64,000 nt of DNA from Poecilobothrus nobilitatus. Its lineage: Eukaryota > Arthropoda > Insecta > Diptera > Dolichopodidae. A program made the position numbers and the translations under genes. The DNA lies in contig OX352772.1 in the NCBI GenBank assembly GCA_947095535.1, positions 226,135,035 to 226,199,034 of the forward strand, written 5' to 3'. The notes under the pieces are model-generated. The model saw only the letters and a program-made list of their open reading frames with translations. It did no database searches and was not told the DNA's origin. This document shows, piece by piece, positions 1 to 9,599 of this stretch; the first letter of the stretch is position 1; the number at the start of each line of letters is the position of its first letter.

Positions 1-1175
1 GAAAATCGCGTGAAATGGATAATAACAGATAGTGTATTTCAATCCCGCATACAAACTGCTGTAATAATAAATTTGACTCATAAAGATATTTTTGAGTTTT
101 TAAAAGACTGCAAAATAATTTTTGAATAAAAAATTACTAACATTTTGAAAGATCATACATTTTTAAAAATTAATGTTGTATTATGTGATAATTTTGTGAA
201 AGCTAGTGGTGAAAACGAAATTGAGGATTTGAAATATTTAAATACGAAAAATTATATTCTCTCACTCGATGAAAACTTAGAAGAATTTTTTAAAACAAAT
301 TTCGAAGAAAAATTAATTGTGGAGTTAGAGGAATTTAAAGGAAAAGATTCTGGATGGGCGTTGAGAGATATTGTAAATATTACAATAAACATTAATAAAT
401 ATACTCCGATGATCAGTTCATCATTTGTTGACTTACCACAGTGGATAAAGAATAAAACAGCTTGTGTGAATGTTAAAAATACAGACAACAAATGTTTTGC
501 TTGGGCAGTAGTTTCAGCCCTTTATCCAGTGGATCGAAACCCACAACGCGTCACACAATATCGGCATTATTCCACCGTTTTAAAACATATGGTATTTCAT
601 TCCCTATTTCTAGAGAAGATATTGGGAAATTTGAAAAGTTAAATAATATAAGTATAAATTTATATGAACTTAAAAAAAACGGGAAATTTTTTAACACCAG
701 TCAGATTAACGAAAAATAAAAATGAAAGACATGTGAATTTACTTATAATACAAGATAGATATGAAGATCAAGTTGAAGAAGAAATGATGTCTAACAGAAA
801 CAGTGAACCTATTGTATATCATTATGTGTGGATTAAGAATCTTTCTAGACTTCTATCAAATCAATTAACAAAACATCAGCATAGAAATTTTATTTGCGAT
901 CGATGTCTTCATTTTTTTCATACTAAACAAAAACTTGAATCTCACTTAGAAAATTGCAAAAATTCAAATGAATGTAAAGTAAGTTTTCCACCATACGAGA
1001 ACATTAAATTTCAAAATTTTAAACATAAAGAAAAGAATCCCTTTATAATTTATGGAGATTTTGAATATTTATTAAAACCTGTATGTAATATGCAAAGCAG
1101 TATCAAGAACATCAGGCTCATAGCATAGGATATTACTTTAAATGTTCCTACGATGATCAATTATCTTATTATAAA
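1..1175 (+). pseudogene. Polinton copy A DNA polymerase B, N-terminal part (broken)
   Basis: This is the N-terminal third of a protein-primed family B DNA polymerase of the Polinton/Maverick type, which replicates the element. Three overlapping frames carry it: 1-642, about 492-719 and 664-1128. The segments include the 'INVKN-D-NKCFAWA' type block (about 470-510), a zinc-finger-like C-x2-C-x12-H-x4-C block (CDRCLHFFHT, about 895-955), and an exonuclease I-like 'IIYGDFEYLL' block (about 1045-1075). The open frame from 145 begins at TTG, not a true start; homology runs back to base 1, so the gene begins outside the window. Similarity to copy B ends near 1175, where repeats begin. At least two frameshifts and a stop near 126 disable it. 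Confidence 0.85.
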
Positions 1176-1345
1176 TCCTTTTATTTTTGTTTTAAATTTT
1201 TGTATTTAAATTTATTTGGGGCGGCCCAGAAATAAACAGTAAAATCCTTTTATTTTTATTTTAAATTTTTGTATTTAAATTTATTTGGGGCGGCCCATAC
1301 AAAAATTTAAAATAAAAATAAAAGGATTTTACTGTTTATTTCTTG
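1174..1345. repeat. Direct repeat plus 47-bp perfect-looking hairpin at PolB breakpoint
   Basis: A ~55-bp unit ending in 'TTATTTGGGGCGGCCCA' occurs at 1174-1228 and again at 1243-1297. Bases 1228-1274 are the reverse complement of 1297-1343, separated by a 22-bp spacer. This sits exactly where the PolB similarity stops, so it is probably the edge of an inserted element, possibly the one carrying the MULE remnant. Confidence 0.7.
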
Positions 1346-1834
1346 GTATAGCTGAAACAATATATAAAACTCTATGCAAATTATTCAAATAAATTAAGTA
1401 TATTAAACAAAGCAATTCATACAACAAAATTAAACTATTCAAAAAAAATTAAAAACAACAAAAAATAATTTCATTAACTTATATCTATAACTTATAACAA
1501 CGGTAATTATACATGTTTTCTTAAGTTAAAATAGTATTTTGGGCAATTCTTTTTAAAAATTCCAATTTATTTATTTTTTTTCTCCTTTTTAATATTCGTG
1601 CAATTTTTTTATTTTTTAATATTTCATTTTTTTTTGTGGAATGTGATCGCCATTTTGTACTTTTTCAATTTTCATCATCGCGATTAACAATTCCTTTCCC
1701 ATTTCTAATATTAATTTGTAGAGCCCAATGTAGGATTTACCAATTACGGTCTTTAAAAATTTACCATTTATGATTTACCAATTACGGTCGTTGTTGTTAA
1801 TAATTTTAACATAAAAAAATAATTATATCTTTAC
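1346..1834. other. AT-rich, no recognisable feature
   Basis: I see no reading frame or repeat I can name. A short direct repeat, 'GATTTACCAATTACGGTC', occurs at about 1733 and 1771. It may be the terminal or 3' region of the MULE-related element that follows on the minus strand. Confidence 0.4.
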
Positions 1835-2303
1835 CTGAAGACGACAATGCCAAGCCTCAAAATTATTCGATGTTCTTGGATAATGCAGATCTTCATCACC
1901 AGCAACAGACCAAAACGAAGAGTGATATTTTGGTTGCGATATTTTTTTGATTGGGTTTTCAGAAAAATTTTAACGTAATTTTTCTTAAACCAATCAGAGA
2001 TAACCTTTGCTGCTTTATCTTTCTTTAAATTATTACTCAATGCAGAGTAATAATCAAAGACTTCCCTCGATGCCACAAAAGCCATACTTTTAATCATGCG
2101 AATGTTAAGGCTGAATTTTTCATTTCGACCGTATTTTGTGGCAAAACCTTTGGATTGGACTTGCCTCCAAATAATTTGTAAGAAATGAAAAAGACAGCCT
2201 TTAAATTCAGACGACTGAAAGTATGATTTTGCTGCAGCAACACTGGCTTTTTCGAAATCAGATATGATGTGGCTGGGGCTGAAAACGAGGCCATATTCAT
2301 TGA
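1835..2303 (-). pseudogene. MULE-type transposase, C-terminal half of catalytic domain
   Basis: Read on the minus strand, this shows the MULE transposase signature: 'IISDFEKA' (about 2265-2242), then 'FKGCLFHFLQIIWRQVQ' (about 2210-2160), a helical stretch 'MAFVASREVFDYY', and the C-terminal block 'FWSVAGDED' followed by 'PRTSNNFEAWHCRLQ' (about 1885-1835). The Asp in DFEKA and the C/H in GCLFHF match family expectations. At least two frame changes are needed, and nothing of the N-terminal DNA-binding domain is present. Similarity stops at 2303, where a dispersed satellite-bearing repeat starts. It is a dead fragment. Confidence 0.75.
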
Positions 2304-3370
2304 GTAGTATGGATATGCCGGTTCTGGTGCAGGAGGAGCTTTTTTAAAGCTTTTAGTCCTCCAAAAAGTATGTAAAAAAATTAATTGCATACACTCTTCT
2401 AAAAAGTGTGCAAAATGAGTAAAAAGGATTGTGTCTTTAAATTTAAAAAGCTATAGTGCTGAATATTTTAAATTAGGATAAAAATATGAAAAGTTTTTTA
2501 AGTTTGGTGTAAAAATTTCAAAGTTTGGTTTAAATACAAAATTATTATTAAAGTTTAAACTTATTTACCAAAATTCAAATTTACATTCTATTATAACAAT
2601 TTGAGTTCTCCTAACCTTATGGAAAAAAATTAGTAGGGTGAAGATATGAAAAGTTTTCAAAGTTTGGTTTAAAAGTTTTTAAAGTTTATTATTATTAGAG
2701 TTTATTGATTATTCTAAATTTAACTTAGTGATTAGTATATCAGTTATGTTTTAGTTTGCAATTTAAAAAGCTTAAGCTGTAGTGCTGAATATTTTAAATT
2801 AGGATAAAAATATGAAAAGTTTTTAAAGTTTTGTTTAAAAATTTCAAAGTTTGGTTTAAATACAAAATTATTATTAAAGTTTAAACATATTTACCAAACG
2901 TCAAATTTACATTCTATTATAACAATTTGAGTTCTCCTAACCTTATGCAAAAAATTAGTAGGGATATATGAAAAGTTTTTAAAGTTTGGTTTAAATACAA
3001 AATTATTATTATTAAAGTTTCACCATATTTCCCAAAAGTCAAATTTACATTCTATTATAACAATTTGAGTCCTTCTAACCTTATTAAAAAAAGCTCGTCT
3101 TCTAACCTTATTTGTCTACGCTCGTCGGAAAGTATGCAAAAAAACGTTTTGAGTAAATAGGGTTGATTCTTGCTAATATTTTAAATTTTTAAAATAATTT
3201 AAAATTTAATTAAAAGTTATTGAATATTCTAAATTAAACTTAGTGGTTAGTATATCAATTACGTTTTAATTTAAAATTTAAAAAGCTTAAGCTATAGTGC
3301 TGAATACTGGTAAAGATATGAAAAGTTTTTAAAGTTTGCTTTAAATACAAAATTAAAAAAAGTTTTAAAA
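2304..3370. repeat. Satellite-bearing repeat: head sequence plus degraded 326-bp array
   Basis: It starts with AGTAGTATGGATATGCCGG and a GC-richer head containing a GGAGGA...TCCTCC stem, then runs into tandem copies of an AT-rich unit. The marker 'TGAGTTCTCC' falls at 2602 and 2928 (spacing 326), with a degenerate copy at 3066. The same head and unit recur at 53053 and at 58930/62617. The last units here are truncated. Confidence 0.8.
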
Positions 3371-3689
3371 CTTGATGTGAATACTTTTAAGTTTTACGTT
3401 GAACAGTTGTAATTAAATAAAATATTATAACAAAATATTCCATTTAAAAATTATTTTGCATATGTACATTTAATAAAAGCGGTTTAAATAAAACGGTAAA
3501 AATTATATTGTTAATAATATAAGCTGTGGTCATGAAATACAAATTCAAAACGTGATCAAGTTCAAGTTCAAGTTAAAAGTAAAAAAAAATTAATAAAACC
3601 TGGGTTTAAAAAGTTGTTTTTTAATATTAAATAACAGCATTGCATTTCTTACTAAAAGTTTATAAATTATTTTTTCATTAAATAATATC
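3371..3689. other. AT-rich, no recognisable feature
   Basis: There is no coding or repeat signal I can support. It lies between the degraded 326-bp array and an inverted integrase fragment, and could be the tail of either element. Confidence 0.35.
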
Positions 3690-4238
3690 TTGTTTATTCA
3701 TCCATGAATCATGTTTTTATCAAAGCCAAGCCACCTAACCAAATTCTACAAGGTAAACATTAGGAAGTTTAACAGATGTAAGTTCAGGTTCATAAAAATA
3801 CCCTTTTATTGGTTTTTGTGTGTAATCAAGTAAATTGTATGTTATTGGATCAGTTTTTTTTATTTTCGTTATTGTATAAATTTCTGTTGACCAATTAGGT
3901 TGATAACCTTTTGCAAATATACCTTTAAATTTACTTATACGAACAAAATCTCCAACTTTGTATTTTGCTTTTCGGAATATTTTTAATTTATTGTAGACAG
4001 TTTTTTATAGCAATTTCTCATTTTTCTTTGTAACCTTTTTAGGTGGAAGTTTAATTGTATGATGATATGTTGAGTTATATTTTTCTATTAGCGATGGCAG
4101 AATAGTTAACCATTTATATGTGCCTTGTAAACTAAATTGTTTCCACATCGTGTTTTTTAGGGTACGATTAAAACGTTCTACAATTGATGCTTTTAGTTCT
4201 GAATATGTATGATAATGGTTAATTTTATTTTTCCTCAT
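3690..4238 (-). pseudogene. Polinton integrase C-terminus with broken chromodomain
   Basis: Minus-strand frame 4238-4008 carries the end of a retroviral-type integrase core, with the catalytic-Glu region 'ASIVERFNRTL' and the following 'KWLTILPSLIEKYN'. Downstream frames give the SH3-like region 'YKVGDFVRISKFKG' and 'YQPNWSTEIYTI', then a chromodomain remnant matching 'VRWLGFD' and 'DSWMNKQDII' with a small deletion before it. A full-length relative lies at 12112-12996 in the opposite orientation. This piece occupies the place where PolB would be expected, so the left part of copy A is rearranged, perhaps by joining to a second inverted element. Confidence 0.8.
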
Positions 4239-4860
4239 TAAATTTTGAAATTATCTTTTTTTTTTTTATTTATTTATTTTTTATTTAGCATCCTTTAATT
4301 AGTATTTACAGAAATCGAAGCAAAACTTGTATTGTTTTTCATTTTGCAATTATTTTTTCATACATATAGATTATAGTAAATTGATTTTTTCAATCTGGAT
4401 CTTTCTTGTTTCCTAGCCATCTACAACTTTTCGTTTATTCGTGAATAGTGACATCCTTTTTTAACCAGGGGCAATAAAATTTAGATAATATTTTGAATAT
4501 CAAATATTCGTAATAATTGAATTTAAATCTTCCTGAACACAGCCACTTAGCTATTGCTATTGATTTCAGTGATGGTGGGTTCATAGTACGTTTATCGTTC
4601 AAATTGCAATTAATTTATTTTTATTTTAAAAGATTTATTTATATTCTTACAAACTTGCAAATTCTTCATAAAAAAAAAAAAAACTTAGTTACGTGTATTT
4701 CTGATGTTGTTAATGATTAAAATTTAATTTAAAATTCAATATTGCAATTTTATCTTTAAATTCAGATAGGGGAAATTAATATCATTGCTTAAATCATATA
4801 TAAGGGTTATAAATTTATAATATCTTCATACTTCTTTCAATAATTGATAATATATTAACT
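4239..4860. other. AT-rich, promoter side of gene X, no feature
   Basis: Nothing codes convincingly here. A 67-codon open stretch at 4517-4720 has low-complexity composition and no counterpart in copy B. The last ~100 bp should contain the gene X promoter, but I see no clear TATA box beyond general AT richness. Confidence 0.35.
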
Positions 4861-5278
4861 ATGGTAAGTAAAACTTATTAATTAAAATTTAATATATAAA
4901 TTATTTTTAATAAAAATATAAATTTTATATGATCCTTTTTTTTTTTTTAGTCTTTTTTAAACAATTTAATTGCCGCAGGAAAAGGGGAACAAGAGGTGTA
5001 CCAGGCGATCGACGCACTTACTGTGGGAGTGCCTTTTGATGTGTTAAATTGGTGGTTTTTAACCGAACCAAAAGGGGTCAAAGAGTTCTTTTAGCAAAGG
5101 TGCAGGACCCATCAATTAAAAATGTATAACGTTCTTTTTGCCAGAACGTTTTTCGAAAAAGGTAATAACGGAGGCAGAGCTGCAAGAGGTCAATTCCAAA
5201 AAATTTAATTTTAAATTTACAGGGAGAGATACCGCCAAATGGAATATGGCACTCTTTGATCTAATTCCGGAAATTTAG
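4861..5278 (+). pseudogene. Polinton gene X, copy A (conserved, unknown function)
   Basis: I do not recognise this protein. It is supported by comparison with copy B (33269-33664): both share 'GKGEQE', an 'ID-LA/T' stretch, 'VKDP/VQDP', 'RFSKKV' and a C-terminal 'WNMALF'. The ATG (4861-4863) is followed at once by a GTAAGT splice donor. An 87-bp intron ends in T11-AG at 4950 and exon 2 starts at 4951. The intact protein would be about 110 residues, soluble, with no signal peptide. Two frame changes, near 5090 and 5130, disable copy A. It lies on the plus strand, opposite to the capsid block. Confidence 0.7.
4864..4950 (+). other. Intron immediately after the gene X start codon
   Basis: Donor GTAAGT directly abuts ATG. 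A pyrimidine run of about 17 T precedes the acceptor AG at 4949-4950. The conceptual join is M followed by SFLNNL, which matches the copy B join, M followed by VFINEL. Intron lengths differ (87 versus 59 bp), but the position is identical. Confidence 0.7.
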
Positions 5279-5479
5279 AAAAGCACAAAAATAAATATAG
5301 AATTACAGAAATTGAATTGTTTTTCTTTTATTTTATTTTTAAAAATTTCAGGTTTCCTTTGTTTTACAGGTTCGCTTTTTGGCCTTATACTAAACTTAAA
5401 AAATTAAAAATAAAAGTAACATAAAAAATTCAAATATTGTTCTTTTATTTATTTTTAGAAAATTTCAGTTTTATTTATT

Positions 5480-5851
5480 TTTACACCCTTTTCCAACTTC
5501 TGTCGGCTCCGACAAAGGAGACGTGGGCATTCTCTAAAAGCAGAGAAGCTTTTCTACAGCCACTTCTGTTGACCTCGGTAATGGGGACATGGGCATTTTC
5601 TCAAGACAGAAAAGCTTTTCCACCGCCACTTGTGCTAACTCTGTCTGCTGGGGTCTGGGTTTTTTTGTCACTTGTGTGTGTTCTGACGCTTCGGGCCAGA
5701 GCTCTGGCGGCGCACTTGTCTTTTTCACTTGGTTGCACGTTAACTTTTTTAAATTTATTGGTTGGAATAAATCCAACTCTGTCTCTAATTGGAAAATTTT
5801 ACATTTTCCAATTAGGTATTCAAAAGGTTCTATTGAATAAGTTTTAGGCAT
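5480..5851 (-). CDS. Repetitive, relatively GC-rich ORF between genes X and Y (copy A)
   Basis: A minus-strand open frame runs from 5851 (start 'MPKTYSIEPFEY') to a stop at 5534, then continues in similar composition to about 5490. Its second half is a tandem repeat of roughly 75 bp, giving repeated 'TE-AVEKL-CLEKMPMSPLPR'-like peptides rich in Pro, Thr and Glu. G+C is clearly higher than the flanks. Polinton copy B has a different repetitive minus-strand frame at the same position (33790-34060). The function is unknown; it might be a fibre-like or surface protein, but that is a guess. Plus-strand frames over the same bases look like shadows. Confidence 0.45.
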
Positions 5852-5911
5852 GACGCACTTATTTTTAATAAAATTATTATTAGATAATATAGATTAATTT
5901 ATACTAAATTC

Positions 5912-6305
5912 ATGTTGGATTAAAAACAACTTTCTAAAATTTTTGCTAAAAACTTAAATAGTGATGTTAAACAGCAAAATGAATTCAATAAAAGACAAAT
6001 AAATGGTCTTGACTGGGATGATGGATTTATAGAATATTCAGCTATTAAAATACATTAAACGAACATTTAAATTCATTCGATGTCGTTTATGTGAAGGGTA
6101 CCAGAAAAAGGAATTTTTAAATAAATTTGTTTCCAATTCAGTAGAAGTTATCAATTTAGATAATGACATTCCATCTCTTCAGAAACTAAGAAATTTCACA
6201 ACCATTTGCCCTCACCATAACATTACTGAAAATTTAAAAATATGTGCTGTAAAAAATTGTATGAATTTATATTTGTATTTAATAAAAAAAAATAATTGGT
6301 TTTAA
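5912..6305 (+). pseudogene. Polinton gene Y, copy A (unknown function)
   Basis: Pieces in shifting frames match copy B (34146-34643): 'LDWDDGF-EYSAIK', 'SFDVVYVKG' and 'SVEVIN'. The C-terminus is 'CPHHNITENLKICAVKNC' followed by 'NLYLYLIKKNNWF' and a TAA at 6303-6305. The paired CPHH and CAVKNC residues suggest a metal site. I recall similar 'vKG...K..wL...CPSL...CA..N' frames among transposon-derived insect proteins, but I cannot name a domain. Several frameshifts disable it. It is on the plus strand, converging with gene W. Confidence 0.5.
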
Positions 6306-6454
6306 AAAATATTTGTTTTATTTATTGTTGACCAAGATAATTTTTCTGACAAAAACATAGGTATTTTATAAAATAGTCTGGAATAGTTACACTGATCTAT
6401 GTGTAAATTCATTGGGATATAGAAATCTTGTTGTTCCAATCTTAGTTTATTCTT
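6306..6454. other. Convergent intergenic region between Y and W
   Basis: A short AT-rich spacer between the converging gene Y (+) and gene W (-). It contains AATAAA-like and TTTATT runs that could serve as poly(A) signals on both strands. The same sequence ('ATTGTTGACCAAGATA') recurs in copy B at about 34660. Confidence 0.45.
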
Positions 6455-6880
6455 TTAACATCTCTCAAAATATTTGAATATATATTCTCGTATATTTAGT
6501 TCAGCTCCATTGCTATATGAAATCACTGCTTGTATAAAGTCTAGCATAAGACAAAAACGAGTATACTCATCTAACTGCAATGTAAGTTTTTTAGTGCGCT
6601 CTGCATGATTAAATGTTAGCAAAAATCCGTTTGAATTTAATTTTGCTTGATTGTTTTTAAAATCGTGATAAAATGTATACCACTCCAAATAATTCATATC
6701 GCTTATGATTTTGTTTTGCCGTTAGAAAATTATTGATGCAGCAAAATTCTCAATATTAAATCCAATTTGAATTTTTATTGTTTGTTTTTTATCCAAAAAA
6801 TAAATATAGCTTAATAAAAGGTTCTGCGCTGGCTCGCCATTTTCTGTTTCAAATACTTCTGACTTTGTTGGATGCTCCAT
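6455..6880 (-). pseudogene. Polinton gene W, copy A (about 140 aa, unknown)
   Basis: The frame starts with ATG at 6880 ('MEHPTKSEVFETENGEPAQ') and ends at 6455 after 'REYIFKYFERC', with one in-frame stop near 6722. The C-terminal block 'ERTKKLTLQLDEY' and 'MLDFIQAV' is also found in copy B at 34760-34930, where a deletion has fused it to the pVI-like gene. There are no transmembrane segments. Acidic N-terminus, helical C-terminus. It heads the minus-strand cluster after the protease. I do not recognise a family. Confidence 0.55.
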
Positions 6881-6907
6881 TTTTTGTTTTGGTTAAACTG
6901 ATTAATT

Positions 6908-7408
6908 TTATTTTAGAATTTTGTATTTATAGTTTTTATCCCACATTTTCCAAAATTTTTCGAAATATTCGCCTAAAATATTTTGTATTTTTTTATAGTT
7001 TTTAAGTGGGGATGATGTGTTGAATAAATTAAGAAAATATTTTAAGCTTTTACGGGAACTTTGCATCCCTAGATATACATAACAATAATGTCCGCACACA
7101 GATGTTAAATTACTTTGTAAACGCTTATTGTTGAAAACAAAACATGTCAATTGATTTTTTAGAAATTTTATAATCTCACAGTGAAATGGCGAATTTCCAA
7201 ATGAATCAAAATATTCTGAACACCCTTGAACTGGAACAAATATTGCTAACAAATGTGTTCCCTTTTCATTAGAAGTTTCAGTATTTACCACCAAAATACT
7301 AGGTTTTAAAACTTGTTTTGGCAATTGATCAAGAGCATAAACGCCTGTAAATATTTTATGTGTTAAGTTATTACATTTCAGCACCTTTGAAATCTGAAGT
7401 GTATTCAT
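6908..7408 (-). CDS. Polinton cysteine protease (adenain/Ulp1-like maturation protease)
   Basis: A 166-residue frame from ATG at 7408 ('MNTLQISKVLKC') to 6908, intact by reading. Catalytic residues line up with adenovirus-type proteases: His in 'GTHLLAIF' (residue 52), Asp in 'EYFDSFG' (68), Gln in 'RLQSN' (98) and Cys in 'SVCGHYC' (105). In Polintons this enzyme is thought to process capsid precursors. The frame stays open a few codons upstream to 7432, but the internal ATG matches the usual start. It overlaps the end of gene Z by 38 bp. Copy B has lost the gene entirely. A Trp usual after the catalytic His is Leu here. Confidence 0.85.
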   Translation of the reverse strand: MNTLQISKVLKCNNLTHKIFTGVYALDQLPKQVLKPSILVVNTETSNEKGTHLLAIFVPVQGCSEYFDSFGNSPFHCEIIKFLKNQLTCFVFNNKRLQSNLTSVCGHYCYVYLGMQSSRKSLKYFLNLFNTSSPLKNYKKIQNILGEYFEKFWKMWDKNYKYKILK

Positions 7409-7759
7409 TTTCTTGCAAGCGGGATATATCAATTAGTCGAGTACTTCCTCGTATAAATGTTGTTAAAAATTCTGCTTTAAGTTTTCCATTTGTTAAAACT
7501 ATATCGAATTTTTCAAGCAAATTTATTAAGCTATTAGTTATTTTTTTGTTATCGATTGTCCAAAAGAGTAATTCTCAATGTCTGTTCTTCTTAAATCTCT
7601 GACAGGAAATTTATACTTTAATTCTTTTTCAATAGTTTTACAATTTTCTTTTATGCCAGCCACAGCAATATTTTTTATAAATATTGTATTTTAACGTCCG
7701 TACAGAACGATAAATCTACTAGAGCACATGCCATTTTCAAATGAATAGAAATAGTCCAT
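7371..7759 (-). pseudogene. Polinton gene Z (about 130 aa, unknown)
   Basis: Start ATG is at 7759 ('MDYFYSFENGM') and the stop TAA at 7371-7373 ('TSDFKGAEM'). The peptide contains 'IAVAGIKENCKTIEKEL', 'DLRRTDIENYSFGQSI' and 'LINLLEKFDIVLTNGK'. A stop near 7690 and a frame change near 7540 break it. It is packed between the major capsid gene (12-bp gap) and the protease (overlap), as expected for a real Polinton gene. I do not recognise the family, and it is absent from copy B because of the deletion there. Confidence 0.5.
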
Positions 7760-7770
7760 TAAACTTCCTT

Positions 7771-9079
7771 TTATATGTTTACGTATACGTTACGATTTTT
7801 ATCAATTTCGATATTGGCATCGAATTCTGCAAATACAATACAAGTTAATGTCAAAGTTAATGGAGAGCTGAGTCTTGCTTCAATCTTTACTATCCCTGGT
7901 TTAATAAACTCTGACATGTATCAGTTCCCGAACCGTCTGGTAATAAATCAAAAGCTAGTATTGTATAATCTTTTGAAAAAAGTTCTTTTGAAATTTGATG
8001 TCCTCTATCAGAGTGATATATGCCAGTTCTACTGAATAATGTTAAATATGCACGAGAATTACAAAGATTATTCGATGTAAAACTTGTTTCAATTGCAGAG
8101 TTGGGTGTAGGCACTTCATTCACATATAATTGAAATTGTGTGAGATTTTGATGATCGAAATGGTATGGATTTTTCGATCTTTTACCATAAAAATTTTTAT
8201 TATTAACCATACAAAATACAAGAGCTTTTGGTATTTGCCCTATATTATCCAATGATATGTTGGAAGTGTTAGGTGGAATTGTAAATGTTTCGATTTCACT
8301 TCTCGTATAAAAATATTTCGCGTTAACCTTTTCCAGTACAGTATTGTGTGCTATCAATATGCTAGGATTAATTGTTAAATGTTTCATGTATAATGTAGCT
8401 TCGAAAATTTTTAAATAACTTTCATCGTTATCGTTAAAGGAAATATAAAAATCTTGTTTCTCTAATGCTAAAGAAATGCGAATGTCAACATTATTTAAAA
8501 GTAATTTGGAAGTATTGAAGAAATCTACATGTAATTTTCCCATTAATTCTACTATTGCAGAATTGTTTTATAATTTTTGTCTTGATTTAGAACCAGAATT
8601 GTTGAAATCATTGACATTTTTGGCTTATCCAATTCCCAACCAGATCCTTCCACATGTGTTTGACTGAAATCTGTACCATAATTTCGTAAAGTAGTTATGT
8701 ATACTTTATAATGGTATAAGGAATCTGAAGGAGTGATGTGTTTTCCGTTTAGAGTTACAGAACATTGTTCAATTAAAGAGTGCAATAAATTATTTACAAC
8801 ACTGGGCTGTGGAACTGCCCTTGCTTCAGTTTCGGTTCCTTTTTTATCTGTTGCACTCCAAAGTGATCCATCTTTTTTTAATATTTGAACTTTAAACTTT
8901 CTATAGGTACTGGATAGATCTCGATATGTATCTCCATTCCCAAGCGAAACAAATTCAATAGTTGACAGCGATGCCTCTAAAGAAGCTAAAGGATTGTATG
9001 CTACCTCTTCTGAACGCAAAATACTTGTTTCTACGGGTAATGATGCAAAAAGATCAAGTTCAGTTTTCGTACATTCCAT
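7771..9079 (-). pseudogene. Polinton major capsid protein (double jelly-roll), one frameshift
   Basis: About 436 codons from ATG at 9079 ('MECTKTELDLF') to TAA at 7771. A single frame change near 8550 splits it. The order of strands and spacers matches Polinton major capsid proteins: 'LSSTYRKFKVQILKKDG', 'SVVNNLLHSLIEQCSVTLNG' (first jelly-roll), 'MGKLHVDFFNTSKLLLNN' mid-protein, and a C-terminal 'FAEFDANIEIDKNRNV'. Family members form trimers that tile an icosahedral shell. It is the longest nearly intact gene of copy A. The pVI-like gene ends 3 bp upstream. Copy B lacks it. Confidence 0.85.
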
Positions 9080-9081
9080 TT

Positions 9082-9544
9082 TTAATACATTTTTTTACTT
9101 TGCTTTCTTCGTCGCATTTTCGACTTCAAATGTGTCTTTTTAAAAACTACTTGTCTTTTTATAGCTCTTTGTCTTTTTATAGTTCTTCGTCTTCCACCAT
9201 ACATCGAATGCAGCTGGTTAACTACTGATTTCCGTAAATTTTTTATGCCACCTTTGTTTTGATCAATTACGGCTTCATTTATGTTTGCACCAGATATCAT
9301 TAAAAATATTTTTACTGTGTCTACAGCCTCCGTTTTAATTAAGTTCCAACCTGATGTAAAAACTGGCTTTAAGTAACGAATTAAACTTCCGAATATATTT
9401 CCAAAACCACGACCTCTTTGTATAGCTGGATAAAACTGTAATAAAGGTGCAATTCCTCCTCCGTTGATTCGTTGTTCCTCCTCCATAATCGTTGATTTCT
9501 CCTCCTACTTGAGAGGAATAATATCTCACGTAAGCTCTCTCCAT
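9082..9544 (-). pseudogene. Polinton pVI-like (membrane-active/basic) protein, frameshifted in copy A
   Basis: ATG at 9544 gives 'MERAYVRYYSSQVGG'; the rest is in another frame from about 9486 to 9082. Features: a Gly/Arg-rich 'RGRGFGNIFGSLIRYLKPVF' segment like the amphipathic stretch of adenovirus pVI/pX-type proteins, 'NLIKTEAVDT', and a strongly basic Arg/Lys C-terminus with 'GGRRRTIKRQR'. The family is inferred to help membrane disruption or genome condensation. Copy B reads through the frameshift site cleanly, so the ~30-bp Gly/Arg insertion near 9480 is specific to copy A. Confidence 0.7.
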
Positions 9545-9599
9545 GTTTGATAGGATACCATATTTGAATGGTAGTATTTATATTGTTTTTGGGCAATCT

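Noticed and set aside
145..147. Start codon for PolB at 145
   Set aside because: The codon is TTG and protein similarity extends upstream to base 1 through a stop, so it is not a real start.
5437..5847. Plus-strand 136-codon hydrophobic frame
   Set aside because: It is the complement of the minus-strand repetitive ORF; the minus frame has a better start and matches the strand of the equivalent ORF in copy B.
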